Counted from the stretch's first letter, positions 1-8,893 are shown. The stretch is 64,000 nt of DNA from Streptomyces calvus (GCF_006782915.1 NZ_VCNP01000054.1:62001-126000), one strand, 5' to 3'. Made by a program: numbers and translations. The notes: generated by a model not told the origin, from the letters alone.

Positions 1-510
1 CCTCTTGGTCTCCAGACCGCCCCCGAAGCCGCCGATGCCGCCCCCGCTCTCCACGACCCGGTGGCAGGGCACGACCACCGGCAGCGGATTGGCGCCCATC
101 GCCGTCCCCACGGCCTGCGCGGCGCCGGGCTGCCCGACCCGGCCGGCCAGATCGCCGTACCCGACGACCGTGCCGAACGGCACGCCTCCGGCCAGCTCCC
201 GCAGCACCTCGCGGTTGAAGCCGGATATCAGCGACCAGTCCAGCGGCAGGTCGAACGCCTGCCGCTCGCCCGCGAAGTACGCCTCCAGCTGACGTATCGC
301 CTCGGCCAGCACGGGGTGGCCGGGCTCCTCGACGGGCTCGGTGCCGAGCCGGGACGCCAGCCGGCCGAGCGCGGTGTCGCGCACCTCGTCCGTGGCGTGG
401 AACACGACGTTGACCAGGCCGTCGCGGGTCGCGGCCAGGAGCAACGGGCCGATGGCGGTACCGACGACCGCCCACCCGACCCGCTGCTCGTACTGCCCAT
501 GGCTGTCCAT
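1..510 (-). CDS. ogt: O6-alkylguanine-DNA alkyltransferase (methylated-DNA-[protein]-cysteine S-methyltransferase), 3' end outside the window
   Basis: Suicide DNA-repair enzyme that moves alkyl groups from O6-alkylguanine onto its own cysteine. Read in reverse, the frame is open for 170 codons from ATG at 510 to the window edge. It contains the acceptor motif VVVPCHRVV followed by the glycine-rich GGIGGFGGG loop and the upstream GTVVGYGDLA segment typical of the family. The C-terminus lies beyond base 1. The start is supported by a -10 hexamer ending 7 nt upstream (518-523), which implies a leaderless mRNA. Base 511 onward has no Shine-Dalgarno sequence. The promoter belongs to the damage-inducible type also found at uvrA, uvrB and uvrC in this window. 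Confidence 0.93.
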   Translation of the reverse strand, partial: MDSHGQYEQRVGWAVVGTAIGPLLLAATRDGLVNVVFHATDEVRDTALGRLASRLGTEPVEEPGHPVLAEAIRQLEAYFAGERQAFDLPLDWSLISGFNREVLRELAGGVPFGTVVGYGDLAGRVGQPGAAQAVGTAMGANPLPVVVPCHRVVESGGGIGGFGGGLETKR

Positions 511-517
511 GCGCCCC

Positions 518-540
518 ACCGTACGACCCGCCACTGACAA
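518..540 (-). promoter_or_regulatory. PafBC/RecA-NDp-type DNA-damage promoter of ogt
   Basis: Read on the minus strand: TTGTCAGTG (540-532), 8-nt spacer, TACGGT (523-518), then 7 nt and ATG at 510. This matches tTGTCRgtg-N8-TAnnnT, the LexA-independent damage promoter described for actinobacterial recA, at every conserved position. The 7-nt distance predicts that transcription starts at the A of the ATG. Confidence 0.8.
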
Positions 541-576
541 CGCCGGGCCGGCCGGAGCGGCGACGGGAGGGACGGG

Positions 577-1449
577 TCAGCCGTCCACCGCCTCCTGGAC
601 CACGTCGGGCGTGTTGGTGATGATGCCGTCCACGCCGTAACCGTCCACCCGCCGGGCGTTCTCGGCGTCGTTCACGGTCCAGGTGAACACCTCGAGCCGC
701 TTGCCGTGCGCCCCGCGCAAGGCGTGCACGGCGTCCACGTAGTCGGCCGTCAGCGACCCGTACGACGGGTTGATCTGGTCGGTGAAGGCGGCGTACGAAG
801 GCAGGTCGGCCACCGGCGGCGTCCCGAGGAACCCGGTCTTCACCGCGGGCTTCAGCTCGTGGACCGTCCGCACGCTGTCCGCGCCGAAGCTCTGCACGAT
901 CAGCCGGTTGCGCACGTGCTCGCGGTCGAGCCACCCCTCGTTGCTGAGGACCTTGAGGGTCTGCCGCTCGATGCCCGGATACAGCTGGGGATTCTTGAGC
1001 TCCAGCAGCAGCTTCTGGTCGTACCGCTCGACGCGGTGCACGAACTGTTCGAGCGTCGGCACCCGCGCGCCCGCGTACGCGGGGTCGAACCAGCTGCCCG
1101 CGTCCAGACGGGCGATCTCCGCGGCGGTGAAGTCCTTCACCTTCCACGGAGCCCGGTCGGGGAAGACCTCCTCGACGTCGGTGGTGCGCTGCAGGCTGTC
1201 GTCGTGCAGCACGACGAGCTCGCCGTCCTTGGTGCGCTGGACGTCGTTCTCCACCCACTCGACACCGAGTTCGGCCGCCTTGTCGACGGCCGCCAGGGTG
1301 TTCTCCGGCGCGTATGCGGAGGCGCCGCGGTGAGCGATGACCACCGGGCCGGCACCGCTGTCCGCGGCCCGCGCGGGGGAGAACGTGAGCAGGAGGGCGG
1401 CGGTCCCCAGGACCGCGGTGGTCGAGGCGGCGACAGCGCGTGCGTGCAT
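577..1449 (-). CDS. secreted glycerophosphodiester phosphodiesterase
   Basis: Hydrolyses glycerophosphodiesters to glycerol-3-phosphate and an alcohol, probably outside the cell, and so scavenges phosphate and glycerol from lipid or teichoic acid breakdown. The 290-residue product starts with a signal peptide (MHARAVAASTTAVLGTAALLL... ending in ARA-AD about residue 28). Catalytic TIM-barrel motifs follow: IAHRGASAYAPENT near residues 38-51, ENDVQ, LHDDSLQRTT and LLELKN. These supply the metal-binding Glu/Asp and the catalytic histidines. GAGGAG lies 5 nt before the ATG. The gene is divergent from the MHYT gene, with a 277-bp intergenic region containing no other gene. Length is normal for the family. 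Confidence 0.93.
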   Translation of the reverse strand: MHARAVAASTTAVLGTAALLLTFSPARAADSGAGPVVIAHRGASAYAPENTLAAVDKAAELGVEWVENDVQRTKDGELVVLHDDSLQRTTDVEEVFPDRAPWKVKDFTAAEIARLDAGSWFDPAYAGARVPTLEQFVHRVERYDQKLLLELKNPQLYPGIERQTLKVLSNEGWLDREHVRNRLIVQSFGADSVRTVHELKPAVKTGFLGTPPVADLPSYAAFTDQINPSYGSLTADYVDAVHALRGAHGKRLEVFTWTVNDAENARRVDGYGVDGIITNTPDVVQEAVDG

Positions 1450-1726
1450 GCGTACTCCTCGCGTTGAACGGTCACGGTCAGCTCAACTCTGACAGCAGAC
1501 GGTCAACGCGAGACGGGCGCAGGATGGCCACAGATTGAACGGTGTTGCCCGAACTCCGCACACTGGTGCCTCACACGTGGGGCAAGGGCGTGTTTCTTTG
1601 CCGGAAAGTCGTTCGACCATTCCGGTGGGGTCATACTCTCTGCGTCAACCCAGGCCGCGTCGCGGTCCCGGGGAGGGGGCTCACATCGGGAATGCGGGAC
1701 GCACACGGCGGGAAGGGCAGCCGCGC

Positions 1727-2578
1727 ATGCAGGGCACGGTCGACGGATTCAGCTACGGCCTGGTCACACCGGTGGTGGCCTACCTCATGGCCTGCCTCGG
1801 CGGCGCCCTCGGCCTGCGCTGTGTCACCAGGGCGATGGTGACGTCCCGGTGCCGGCGTTCCGGCTGGCTCGTCCTGGGGTCCGCCGCCCTCGGCTCCGGC
1901 ATCTGGACGATGCACTTCGTCGCGATGCTGGGCTTCACCATCGAGGGCACGCCCATCCACTACGACCCCGTGATGACGTTCGCCAGCCTGGCCGTCGCCA
2001 TCGTCATGGTGGGCACGGGAATCTTCATCGTCGGCTACCGGGGCGCGACCGGGACCGCCCTGTTCACCGGCGGTACCGTCACCGGCCTCGGCATCGCCTC
2101 CATGCACTACCTGGGTATGGCCGGCATGAGCCTTGACGGACGGCTGGAGTACGACACCGTCACGGTGGCCGCCTCCGTCGCCATCGCCATGGCCGCCGCC
2201 AGCGCCGCCCTGTGGGCGGCCGGGCAGGCCAGGGGATTCCTGTGGAGCGTGGGCGCGAGCCTCGTCATGGGACTCGCGGTCACCGGCATGCACTACACCG
2301 GCATGGCGGCCCTCGACGTCCACGTCCACGGCACGGCGGACCCCCTCGCCGGAGAGCCCGCGTCCGACCTGCTCGGGCCGATGCTGGTGGGACCGCTCGC
2401 CTTCCTCGTCCTCGCCGGCATCGTGGTGATCTTCGACCCGCTCATGGTCATGGGCGCCCCCGCCGCGCCGCCCACCGAGCACAAGCCCGGCATCCCGGCC
2501 CACTCCCCGGTCCGGCCCTCCCGGCTGCGCCTCCGGGGCCCCGTGGAACACCGCTCCCGGACCCCGCAGCGCCGCTGA
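1727..2578 (+). CDS. MHYT-domain seven-helix membrane sensor protein
   Basis: Integral membrane protein of 283 residues made almost entirely of one MHYT domain. Three copies of the signature are visible: [10 protein letters not shown] at about residue 61, [10 protein letters not shown] at about 126 and [10 protein letters not shown] at about 187. These are thought to bind copper and sense a diatomic gas or redox change. Unlike many MHYT proteins there is no GGDEF, EAL or kinase output domain, only a Pro/Arg-rich cytoplasmic tail. The output is therefore unknown. The ATG at 1727 was chosen because GGAAGGGC sits just upstream and the hydrophobic domain begins at once. A longer in-frame reading to 1535 has no start signal and unlikely residues. 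uvrB follows after 40 bp under its own promoter. Confidence 0.85.
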   Translation: MQGTVDGFSYGLVTPVVAYLMACLGGALGLRCVTRAMVTSRCRRSGWLVLGSAALGSGIWTMHFVAMLGFTIEGTPIHYDPVMTFASLAVAIVMVGTGIFIVGYRGATGTALFTGGTVTGLGIASMHYLGMAGMSLDGRLEYDTVTVAASVAIAMAAASAALWAAGQARGFLWSVGASLVMGLAVTGMHYTGMAALDVHVHGTADPLAGEPASDLLGPMLVGPLAFLVLAGIVVIFDPLMVMGAPAAPPTEHKPGIPAHSPVRPSRLRLRGPVEHRSRTPQRR

Positions 2579-2588
2579 TCCGGACCGG

Positions 2589-2611
2589 TTGTCAGTGGGG
2601 GGTCGTACGGT
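2589..2611 (+). promoter_or_regulatory. PafBC/RecA-NDp-type DNA-damage promoter of uvrB
   Basis: TTGTCAGTG (2589-2597), 8 nt, TACGGT (2606-2611), then 7 nt and ATG at 2619. It is an exact match to tTGTCRgtg-N8-TAnnnT. It overlaps the in-frame TTG at 2589, so that upstream codon cannot be the start. A leaderless transcript from 2619 is predicted. Confidence 0.82.
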
Positions 2612-2618
2612 TGATGAC

Positions 2619-4766
2619 ATGCGGCCCGTTTCCCAGATCGAACGCACGGTGGCGCCCTTCGAGGTCGTCAGCCCCTACCAGCCCAACGGCGACCAGCCCG
2701 CGGCCATCGCCGACCTCGCCCGGCGCATCGAAGCCGGTGAGAAGGACGTCGTCCTGCTCGGCGCGACCGGCACCGGCAAGTCCGCCACCACCGCGTGGAT
2801 GATCGAGAAGCTCCAGCGCCCCACCCTGGTCATGGCGCCGAACAAGACCCTGGCCGCCCAGCTGGCCAACGAGTTCCGCGAGCTGCTGCCGAACAACGCG
2901 GTCGAGTACTTCGTCTCGTACTACGACTACTACCAGCCCGAGGCGTACGTCCCGCAGTCGGACACCTACATCGAGAAGGACTCCTCGATCAACGAGGAGG
3001 TCGAGCGGCTGCGCCACTCCGCGACCAACTCGCTGCTCACCCGCCGCGACGTCGTCGTGGTCGCCTCCGTCTCCTGCATCTACGGCCTGGGCACACCCCA
3101 GGAGTACGTGGACCGCATGGTCCCCCTGCGCGTCGGCGACGAATTCGACCGGGACGAACTGCTGCGCCGCTTCGTGGACATCCAGTACACGCGCAACGAC
3201 ATGGCGTTCAGCCGCGGCACCTTCCGCGTCCGCGGCGACACCATCGAGATCTTCCCGGTCTACGAGGAGCTCGCCGTCCGCATCGAGATGTTCGGCGACG
3301 AGATCGAGGCCCTGTCCACGCTGCACCCGCTCACCGGCGAGATCATCAGCGACGACCAGCAGCTGTACGTCTTCCCGGCCTCCCACTACGTCGCCGGCCC
3401 CGAGCGCCTGGAGCGCGCGGTCAACGACATCGAGAAGGAACTCGGCGAGCGCCTGACCGAGCTGGAGAAGCAGGGCAAGCTGCTGGAGGCCCAGCGCCTG
3501 CGCATGCGCACCACCTACGACATCGAGATGCTCCGCCAGATCGGCTCCTGCTCCGGCGTGGAGAACTACTCGATGCACTTCGACGGCCGCTCGCCCGGCT
3601 CGCCGCCGAACACCCTGCTGGACTACTTCCCGGACGACTTCCTCCTCGTCATCGACGAGTCCCACGTCACCGTCCCGCAGATCGGTGCCATGTACGAGGG
3701 CGACGCCTCCCGCAAGCGCACCCTCGTCGACCACGGCTTCCGTCTCCCCTCCGCCCTCGACAACCGTCCGCTGAAGTGGGAGGAGTTCCAGGAGCGCATC
3801 GGCCAGACCGTGTACCTCTCGGCCACCCCCGGCCAGTACGAGCTCTCCCGCTCGGACGGCGTCGTCGAGCAGATCATCCGCCCCACCGGCCTGGTCGACC
3901 CCGAGGTCGTGGTCAAGCCCACCGAGGGCCAGATCGACGACCTGGTCCACGAGATCCGCTCGCGCGTGGAGAAGGACGAACGCGTCCTGGTCACCACGCT
4001 CACCAAGAAGATGGCCGAGGACCTCACCGACTACTTCCTGGAACTCGGCATCCAGGTCCGCTACCTGCACAGCGACGTCGACACGCTGCGCCGGGTGGAA
4101 CTCCTGCGCGAGCTGCGCAGCGGCGAGTTCGACGTGCTCGTCGGCATCAACCTGCTGCGCGAGGGCCTCGACCTGCCCGAGGTGTCCCTGGTGGCGATCC
4201 TCGACGCCGACAAGGAGGGCTTCCTGCGCTCCGGCACCTCCCTGATCCAGACCATCGGCCGCGCGGCGCGCAACGTCTCCGGCCAGGTCCACATGTACGC
4301 CGACAAGATGACCCCGGCGATGGAGAAGGCCATCGACGAGACCAACCGCCGCCGGGAGAAGCAGATCGCCTACAACCGGGCGAACGGCATCGACCCGCAG
4401 CCGCTGCGCAAGAAGATCAACGACATCGTCGCGCAGATCGCCCGCGAGGACATCGACACCGAGCAGCTGCTCGGCTCCGGCTACCGCAAGGCCAAGAAGG
4501 ACGGCGGCGGCACCAAGGCGCCCGTGCCCGCCCTCGGCAAGGCCGCCAAGGGCGCGAAGAGCACGAAGGGCGCCAAGGGCCGGACCGCCGAGACGGCGCC
4601 GACCGACCGTCCCGCCGCCGAACTCGCCGAACAGATCGAGGAACTGACCGCGCGGATGCGCGCCGCCGCGGCGGACCTCCAGTTCGAGATCGCGGCACGG
4701 CTGCGCGACGAGGTGTCGGAGATGAAGAAGGAACTGCGGCAGATGCAGGAGGCCGGCCTGTCCTGA
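2619..4766 (+). CDS. uvrB: excinuclease ABC subunit B
   Basis: Damage-verifying helicase of nucleotide excision repair. It is loaded by UvrA and recruits UvrC. The 715-residue product shows Walker A GATGTGKS at residues 48-55, the damage-probing beta-hairpin region [17 protein letters not shown] (about 101-117), Walker B LLVIDESH, helicase motifs including YLSATPG and [10 protein letters not shown], and a C-terminal UVR domain that binds UvrC. A basic Ala/Lys/Gly-rich linker (about residues 630-665) precedes the UVR domain. The ATG at 2619 is fixed by the promoter, whose -10 ends 7 nt before it. No Shine-Dalgarno is present, consistent with leaderless translation. Confidence 0.98.
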   Translation: MRPVSQIERTVAPFEVVSPYQPNGDQPAAIADLARRIEAGEKDVVLLGATGTGKSATTAWMIEKLQRPTLVMAPNKTLAAQLANEFRELLPNNAVEYFVSYYDYYQPEAYVPQSDTYIEKDSSINEEVERLRHSATNSLLTRRDVVVVASVSCIYGLGTPQEYVDRMVPLRVGDEFDRDELLRRFVDIQYTRNDMAFSRGTFRVRGDTIEIFPVYEELAVRIEMFGDEIEALSTLHPLTGEIISDDQQLYVFPASHYVAGPERLERAVNDIEKELGERLTELEKQGKLLEAQRLRMRTTYDIEMLRQIGSCSGVENYSMHFDGRSPGSPPNTLLDYFPDDFLLVIDESHVTVPQIGAMYEGDASRKRTLVDHGFRLPSALDNRPLKWEEFQERIGQTVYLSATPGQYELSRSDGVVEQIIRPTGLVDPEVVVKPTEGQIDDLVHEIRSRVEKDERVLVTTLTKKMAEDLTDYFLELGIQVRYLHSDVDTLRRVELLRELRSGEFDVLVGINLLREGLDLPEVSLVAILDADKEGFLRSGTSLIQTIGRAARNVSGQVHMYADKMTPAMEKAIDETNRRREKQIAYNRANGIDPQPLRKKINDIVAQIAREDIDTEQLLGSGYRKAKKDGGGTKAPVPALGKAAKGAKSTKGAKGRTAETAPTDRPAAELAEQIEELTARMRAAAADLQFEIAARLRDEVSEMKKELRQMQEAGLS

Positions 4767-4823
4767 CGGCCCTGCACGCCATGTGTTGCAAGAACGACAC
4801 AAAGTGTGGACCTGGCTACGTCA

Positions 4824-4846
4824 CTGTCAGTGCCGCTGCGTAGGGT
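4824..4846 (+). promoter_or_regulatory. PafBC/RecA-NDp-type promoter upstream of terD
   Basis: CTGTCAGTG (4824-4832), 8-nt spacer, TAGGGT (4841-4846). Only the first, weakly conserved base differs from tTGTCRgtg-N8-TAnnnT. The start codon at 4903 lies about 50 nt beyond the expected transcription start, so this mRNA has a leader with its own ribosome binding site (GAGAGGGGA). It links terD to the same damage response as its uvrB neighbour. Confidence 0.65.
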
Positions 4847-4902
4847 TCTGGTCAACCGCGATTGCGCGGCAACAGGGGACAGTCCGAGAGGGGAATCAGC
4901 AC

Positions 4903-5481
4903 GTGACCGTCAACATGACCAAGGGTCAGGCCATCAGTCTGCAGAAGAACGACGGCGGCAGCCTGACCGCGGTGCGCATGGGTCTCGGCTGGCAGGCGGC
5001 TCCCCGTCGCGGCCTGTTCGGCTCCCGCACCCGGGAGGTCGACCTGGACGCCTCGGCCGTCCTGTTCGCCGACAAGCAGCCCGTCGACGTCGTCTTCTTC
5101 CGCCACCTGGTGAGCGACGACGGCTCCGTGCGCCACACCGGTGACAACCTCGTCGGCGGTGTCGGCCAGGGCGGCGACGACGAGGCCATCCTCGTCGACC
5201 TGTCGCGCGTCCCGGTCCACATCGACCAGATCGTCTTCACCGTGAACTCCTTCACGGGCCAGACCTTCCAGGAGGTGCAGAACGCGTTCTGCCGCCTCGT
5301 CGACGAGACCAACGGCCAGGAGCTCGCCCGCTACACGCTGGCCGGCGGCGGCGCCTACACGGCGCAGATCATGGCCAAGGTGCACCGCTCGGGCTCGGGC
5401 TGGACGATGACGGCCCTCGGCAACCCGGCCAACGGCCGCACCTTCCAGGACCTGATGCCGGCGATCCTGCCGGTCCTCTAG
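4903..5481 (+). CDS. terD: TerD-family stress/tellurium resistance protein
   Basis: Cytoplasmic beta-sandwich protein of the TerD/CABP family, 192 residues. The family binds Ca2+ and takes part in resistance to tellurite, phage and DNA-damaging chemicals; its biochemical role is unsettled. The signature is clear: MTKGQAISLQK at the N-terminus, DLDASAVLFA, FFRHLVSDDGSVRHTGDNLVG, and GGDDEAILVDLSRVP, with acidic calcium-site residues. The GTG at 4903 is chosen because GAGAGGGGA lies 6 nt upstream and family members begin TVNMTKG. It lies between uvrB and a TerD-FtsK fusion gene, under a damage-type promoter. Confidence 0.93.
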   Translation: MTVNMTKGQAISLQKNDGGSLTAVRMGLGWQAAPRRGLFGSRTREVDLDASAVLFADKQPVDVVFFRHLVSDDGSVRHTGDNLVGGVGQGGDDEAILVDLSRVPVHIDQIVFTVNSFTGQTFQEVQNAFCRLVDETNGQELARYTLAGGGAYTAQIMAKVHRSGSGWTMTALGNPANGRTFQDLMPAILPVL

Positions 5482-5491
5482 GCACCCGCAC

Positions 5492-5529
5492 GGCACGCCG
5501 GCCGCCGTCCTGGCGGACCGGCGCGTGCC
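5492..5529 (+). terminator. GC-rich hairpin after terD
   Basis: Imperfect inverted repeat: GGCACGCCGGCCGCC pairs with GGCGGACCGGCGCGTGCC across a 5-nt loop, 11 nt after the terD stop. It has no T-tract, as usual for Streptomyces hairpin terminators. Read-through into the following gene, which starts at 5569, is possible. Confidence 0.5.
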
Positions 5530-5568
5530 ACACGACACAGCACACGCGACATCAGGGGGACGAAGGCG

Positions 5569-7578
5569 ATGACGGCCGAGCTGGTGCGGGGGCAGAACCA
5601 TCCGCTCTCCCAGGCCCGTCTGGAGATCCGGATCTCGGCCGGCACGCCGATCGTGGCCGCGGCCGCACTCGGCGACGAGAACGGCCGGATCCACGGAGTG
5701 GACTGGGTGGCGCATCCCGGCGCCCCCACCCAGCCCGGTCTGGAGGTGTCGCGGCAGGCGGCCGCCGACCACCGCCTCGCGGTGGACCTGGACGCCGTGA
5801 CGGACGCGGTGCACCGCGTCAGCGTGCTGCTCGCCCTGCCCGCCCCCGGCGGCGGCCCCGGGCCCGTCCGTTTCGGCTCCGTGGCGGCCCCCTTCGTCGC
5901 CGTCACCGGCCTGGACGGAAGCGAGGTCGCCACCTACACCATCACGGGTCTGGAGGCCGAGTCGGCCGTCGTCGCGCTGGAGCTCTACCGGCGGCAGGGC
6001 GCCTGGAAGGTCCGCGCCGTCGGCCAGGGCTACGCGGGCGGCCTGGCCGAACTCCTCACCGACCAGGGCCTGCCCGAGGCCGTTCCGCTCGCGGGCAGCA
6101 TCCACGAGGCGGTGGCGAAGGGCCTCGCCCGCTCCGTGCAGGCACCGCCGCCCCGCCAGGCCGACGGCGACCGCTCACGGCAGGCGGCCGCCCCCGCGTT
6201 CGGTCCCGACCAGGGCGGCACGGCACCGCAGGGCTCCCCGGGTCCCGCCCAGCCGCCCTACGGAGGGCAGCAGACCGGCGGACCCGGACAGGACGGACCG
6301 CGGCCGGTGCACGGCGGTACCGGTGCGGTCGATCCGTCCGCGGCCACCGGTGGCGGCCCGGTGAACTACAGCCACCCCCGCCGGCAGACCTCCGCTCCGC
6401 CGCCGCCCCCGCCCGCGGCGCCGCCCGCCCAGCCCGGCCGGCCCGCGCAGCCCGTGGCGGGAGACGCGACCGGCTGGTCCATGGAGGAGCGGCTCTACAA
6501 CCAGGTCTGGGGCATGTTCGAGGACCTGGCCCGCACCACCGCCGCCTACCGGAGCGCCGTCGACTTCGCCGAGTCGCGCCTGGACAAGGAGCTCGAGCAG
6601 GCCCTGTCCGACCCGCGCAGCCGGATCGGCGGCCAGGGCGACGCCGCACGCGAGGCGGCCCGGGCACGGCAGGCCCAGCTCGTCGGCCAGGCGCGGGAGG
6701 CCCTCGACCGGGACCTCGCGCAGCTCGTCGCCGAGGCCGAGGTCGTCGAGCCCGCACTGCCTCCGGCGTTCGCCCGCTGGGACAACCCCGCCTGGCACGC
6801 CTACCGGGTGCCGATGGAGATACCCATGGCGCTGCGCCTGGGTGACCTCCGCCTTCCCGAGGCGGAGCGGATCCGCATTCCGATGCTGCTCCGGCTGCCG
6901 CTGGAGCGGGGGCTGTGGATCGACAGCGGACGGACCGAATCCTTCGACGGCACGTTCACCGACGCGCACGACATGCGGCGTCTCGCCATGGAGACGGCGG
7001 TGGCGCACGCGGCCCGGCTGCTCGCCGTGTACCCGGCGGGCGAGTTCACGGTCCACGTCATCGACCCCGCCGGCTCCGGTGCGCAGGCCCTGGCGCCGCT
7101 GACGCAGACCGGGGTGCTGGCCGCTCCGCCCGCACAGGGCGCCGCGGGAGTGACGGACGTCCTGGGCCGGCTCACCCAGCGGGTCGACCTGGTGCAGATG
7201 GCGCTGCGCGGCGGCGCACCGGACGCGCTGCCCCCCGGCCTCGACACCTCCCAGCAGCTGCTGATCGTCAACGACTTCCCGCACGGCTTCGACGACCGGG
7301 CCGTGAACCAGCTGCGGTACCTCGCCGACGAGGGCCCGTCCGTCGGCGTGCATCTGATGATGGTCGCCGACCGCCAGGAGTCCGCCGGGTACGGCCCGCT
7401 CCTCGACCCGCTGTGGCGTTCGCTGCTGCGGCTCACCGCGGTGCCCGACGACCATCTGGCCGACCCGTGGGTCGGGCACGCCTGGACCTACGAGCCACCG
7501 GTGGTGCCGCCGGGCAGCCAGGTGCTCCACCAGGTGCTCACCCAGGTGGCGGCGGCCCGTCGCGCCTGGAACCGGTGA
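5569..7578 (+). CDS. TerD-like domain fused to a degenerate FtsK/HerA-like ATPase domain
   Basis: 669-residue cytoplasmic protein. Residues 1-180 form a divergent TerD domain (SQARLEIRIS, GVDWVAHPGAP, VTGLDGSEVATYTITGLEAE, VRAVGQGYAGGL). Residues about 185-300 are a disordered Pro/Gln/Gly linker. From about 303 comes a helical segment (WGMFEDLARTTAAYRSAVDF) and a domain resembling FtsK/HerA-type NTPases: LRLPLERGLWIDS where the P-loop would sit, and QQLLIVNDFPHGFD as a Walker-B-like strand, followed by GVHLMMVADRQE. I see no GxxGxGK[ST], so ATP hydrolysis is doubtful. Such architectures are known from Ter-linked stress systems. The function is unknown; a scaffold or sensor role near TerD is an inference. 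ATG with GGGGGACG upstream. Confidence 0.8.
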   Translation: MTAELVRGQNHPLSQARLEIRISAGTPIVAAAALGDENGRIHGVDWVAHPGAPTQPGLEVSRQAAADHRLAVDLDAVTDAVHRVSVLLALPAPGGGPGPVRFGSVAAPFVAVTGLDGSEVATYTITGLEAESAVVALELYRRQGAWKVRAVGQGYAGGLAELLTDQGLPEAVPLAGSIHEAVAKGLARSVQAPPPRQADGDRSRQAAAPAFGPDQGGTAPQGSPGPAQPPYGGQQTGGPGQDGPRPVHGGTGAVDPSAATGGGPVNYSHPRRQTSAPPPPPPAAPPAQPGRPAQPVAGDATGWSMEERLYNQVWGMFEDLARTTAAYRSAVDFAESRLDKELEQALSDPRSRIGGQGDAAREAARARQAQLVGQAREALDRDLAQLVAEAEVVEPALPPAFARWDNPAWHAYRVPMEIPMALRLGDLRLPEAERIRIPMLLRLPLERGLWIDSGRTESFDGTFTDAHDMRRLAMETAVAHAARLLAVYPAGEFTVHVIDPAGSGAQALAPLTQTGVLAAPPAQGAAGVTDVLGRLTQRVDLVQMALRGGAPDALPPGLDTSQQLLIVNDFPHGFDDRAVNQLRYLADEGPSVGVHLMMVADRQESAGYGPLLDPLWRSLLRLTAVPDDHLADPWVGHAWTYEPPVVPPGSQVLHQVLTQVAAARRAWNR

Positions 7579-7605
7579 CCGCCCCACACCCTTGACCAAG
7601 CCTCG

Positions 7606-7632
7606 GTAAAGCCCCGCGACCTGGGGCTTTAC
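7606..7632 (+). terminator. intrinsic terminator
   Basis: Perfect 10-bp inverted repeat GTAAAGCCCC / GGGGCTTTAC with a 7-nt loop, followed by TGGTTTCTTT. It ends the terD/TerD-FtsK transcripts and insulates the terC leader. Confidence 0.85.
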
Positions 7633-7682
7633 TGGTTTCTTTACCTCTCTCTTTACCAATCCTTGGTGATTGAGGTATTGTC

Positions 7683-7835
7683 GACCGCACGGAGGGGAGT
7701 ACTCCCTGTCTGTGCGGCGACCCCGTCAATACGGATCAGGCCAGATCCCGGGGCGTCGGCCCGAAGGACCGTCCGGACGCAGTCGAGCGCCGGAGGCCCG
7801 GGTGGAAGAGACCTCCGGCAGCGACGACGCTGACA
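7683..7835 (+). promoter_or_regulatory. probable yybP-ykoY manganese riboswitch in the terC leader
   Basis: The leader contains the hallmark GGAGGGGAGTACTCCC at 7690-7705, enclosed by the helix CCGCAC (7684-7689) / GTGCGG. Further helices follow, including GCCGGAGG / CCTCCGGC near 7787-7820. The yybP-ykoY class is a Mn2+ sensor that commonly precedes terC and other manganese exporters. Assignment rests on the GGGGAGTA motif, the stem order and the downstream gene. I could not run a covariance model and the exact 3' boundary is approximate. Confidence 0.65.
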
Positions 7836-7866
7836 TTTGCCGTGTGACGTATCTGCCGGAGGCGCA

Positions 7867-8868
7867 GTGGATGTTTCCCCGACCCTATGGGTCCTGACGA
7901 TCGTGGGCCTGTGTGCCCTTATCGCCATCGACTTCTTCATCGGCCGCAAGCCGCATGACGTGTCCATCAAGGAAGCGGGGATCTGGACAGGCGTCTGGAT
8001 CGCCCTGGCCGCGCTCTTCGGGCTCGGCCTGCTGCTCTTCGGTGGCGGTCAGCCCGCGGGCGAGTTCTTCGCCGGCTTCATCACCGAGAAGTCGCTGAGC
8101 GTCGACAACCTCTTCGTCTTCGTCCTGATCATGGCGAAGTTCGCGGTGCCGTCCCAGTACCAGCAGCGGGTGCTCCTCGTGGGTGTCCTCATAGCGCTGG
8201 TGCTCCGCGCGATCTTCATCGCCGCGGGCGCGGCGATCATCGCCAGCTTCTCCTGGGTGTTCTACATCTTCGGCGCCTTCCTGATCTGGACCGCCTGGAA
8301 GCTCATCCAGGAGGCCCGGGCCGAGGAGCAGGACGAGGAGTACGAGGAGAACAAGCTGCTCAAGGCCGCCGAGCGCCGCTTCGGTGTGGCCGACCGGTAC
8401 CACGGCACCAAGCTGTGGATCGAGCAGAACGGCAAGCGGGTCATGACCCCGATGCTCGTCGTCATGCTCGCCATCGGCACCACGGACGTCCTGTTCGCGC
8501 TCGACTCGATCCCCGCGATCTTCGGTCTGACGCAGGACCCGTACATCGTGTTCACCGCGAACGCGTTCGCCCTGATGGGTCTGCGGCAGCTGTACTTCCT
8601 CATCGGCGGCCTGCTGAAGAAGCTGGTCCACCTCTCCTACGGCCTGTCGATCATCCTCGGCTTCATCGGGGTCAAGCTGGTGCTGCACGCGCTGCACGAG
8701 TCCGGGGTGCACGTCCCGGAGATCAGCATCCCCGTCTCGCTGGGCGTGATCTGCTCGGTCCTGATCGTCACCACGATCACCAGCCTCCGGGCCTCCCGCA
8801 AGCAGGCGGAGGCCGAGGCGGCCGCAGGCCGGGGCGACGGCACCATGAAGGACAACATCGACGTCTGA
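7867..8868 (+). CDS. terC: TerC-family integral membrane protein (probable Mn2+ exporter)
   Basis: 333-residue membrane protein with about nine hydrophobic helices. Family motifs are present: TEKSLSVDNLFVFVLIM near residues 77-93 and GTTDVLFALDSIPAIFGLT near 210-228. The acidic residues in these motifs are the expected metal ligands. TerC proteins export manganese, often to protect or metallate extracytoplasmic proteins, and are historically tied to tellurite resistance. The GTG at 7867 was chosen for GCCGGAGG just upstream; the protein then starts directly before helix 1. The manganese-type riboswitch ahead supports the substrate. The cytoplasmic loop EEQDEEYEENK is strongly acidic. A hairpin terminator follows. 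Confidence 0.9.
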   Translation: MDVSPTLWVLTIVGLCALIAIDFFIGRKPHDVSIKEAGIWTGVWIALAALFGLGLLLFGGGQPAGEFFAGFITEKSLSVDNLFVFVLIMAKFAVPSQYQQRVLLVGVLIALVLRAIFIAAGAAIIASFSWVFYIFGAFLIWTAWKLIQEARAEEQDEEYEENKLLKAAERRFGVADRYHGTKLWIEQNGKRVMTPMLVVMLAIGTTDVLFALDSIPAIFGLTQDPYIVFTANAFALMGLRQLYFLIGGLLKKLVHLSYGLSIILGFIGVKLVLHALHESGVHVPEISIPVSLGVICSVLIVTTITSLRASRKQAEAEAAAGRGDGTMKDNIDV

Positions 8869-8893
8869 CCCCGTCGGACACCGGGGACACCCG

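Noticed and set aside
1450-1515. PHO-box-like GTTGACC/CTGACCG repeats upstream of the glycerophosphodiesterase
   Set aside because: The repeats do not keep the 11-bp period or core of PhoP sites well enough to call; phosphate control is plausible for this enzyme but not shown.
1535-1726. 64-residue N-terminal extension of the MHYT protein
   Set aside because: No start signal, Arg/Pro/Gly-rich composition, and a good ribosome site before the ATG at 1727.
2592-4802. Open frame of 736 codons opposite uvrB
   Set aside because: High third-position GC leaves the antisense frame open. The translation is Leu/Val/Asp/Gly-rich without a family match, and uvrB covers the region fully. The same holds for the ~1000-codon frames opposite uvrA (13731-16781) and the M14 peptidase (26843-29863), and the long frames opposite pgi and the permeases.
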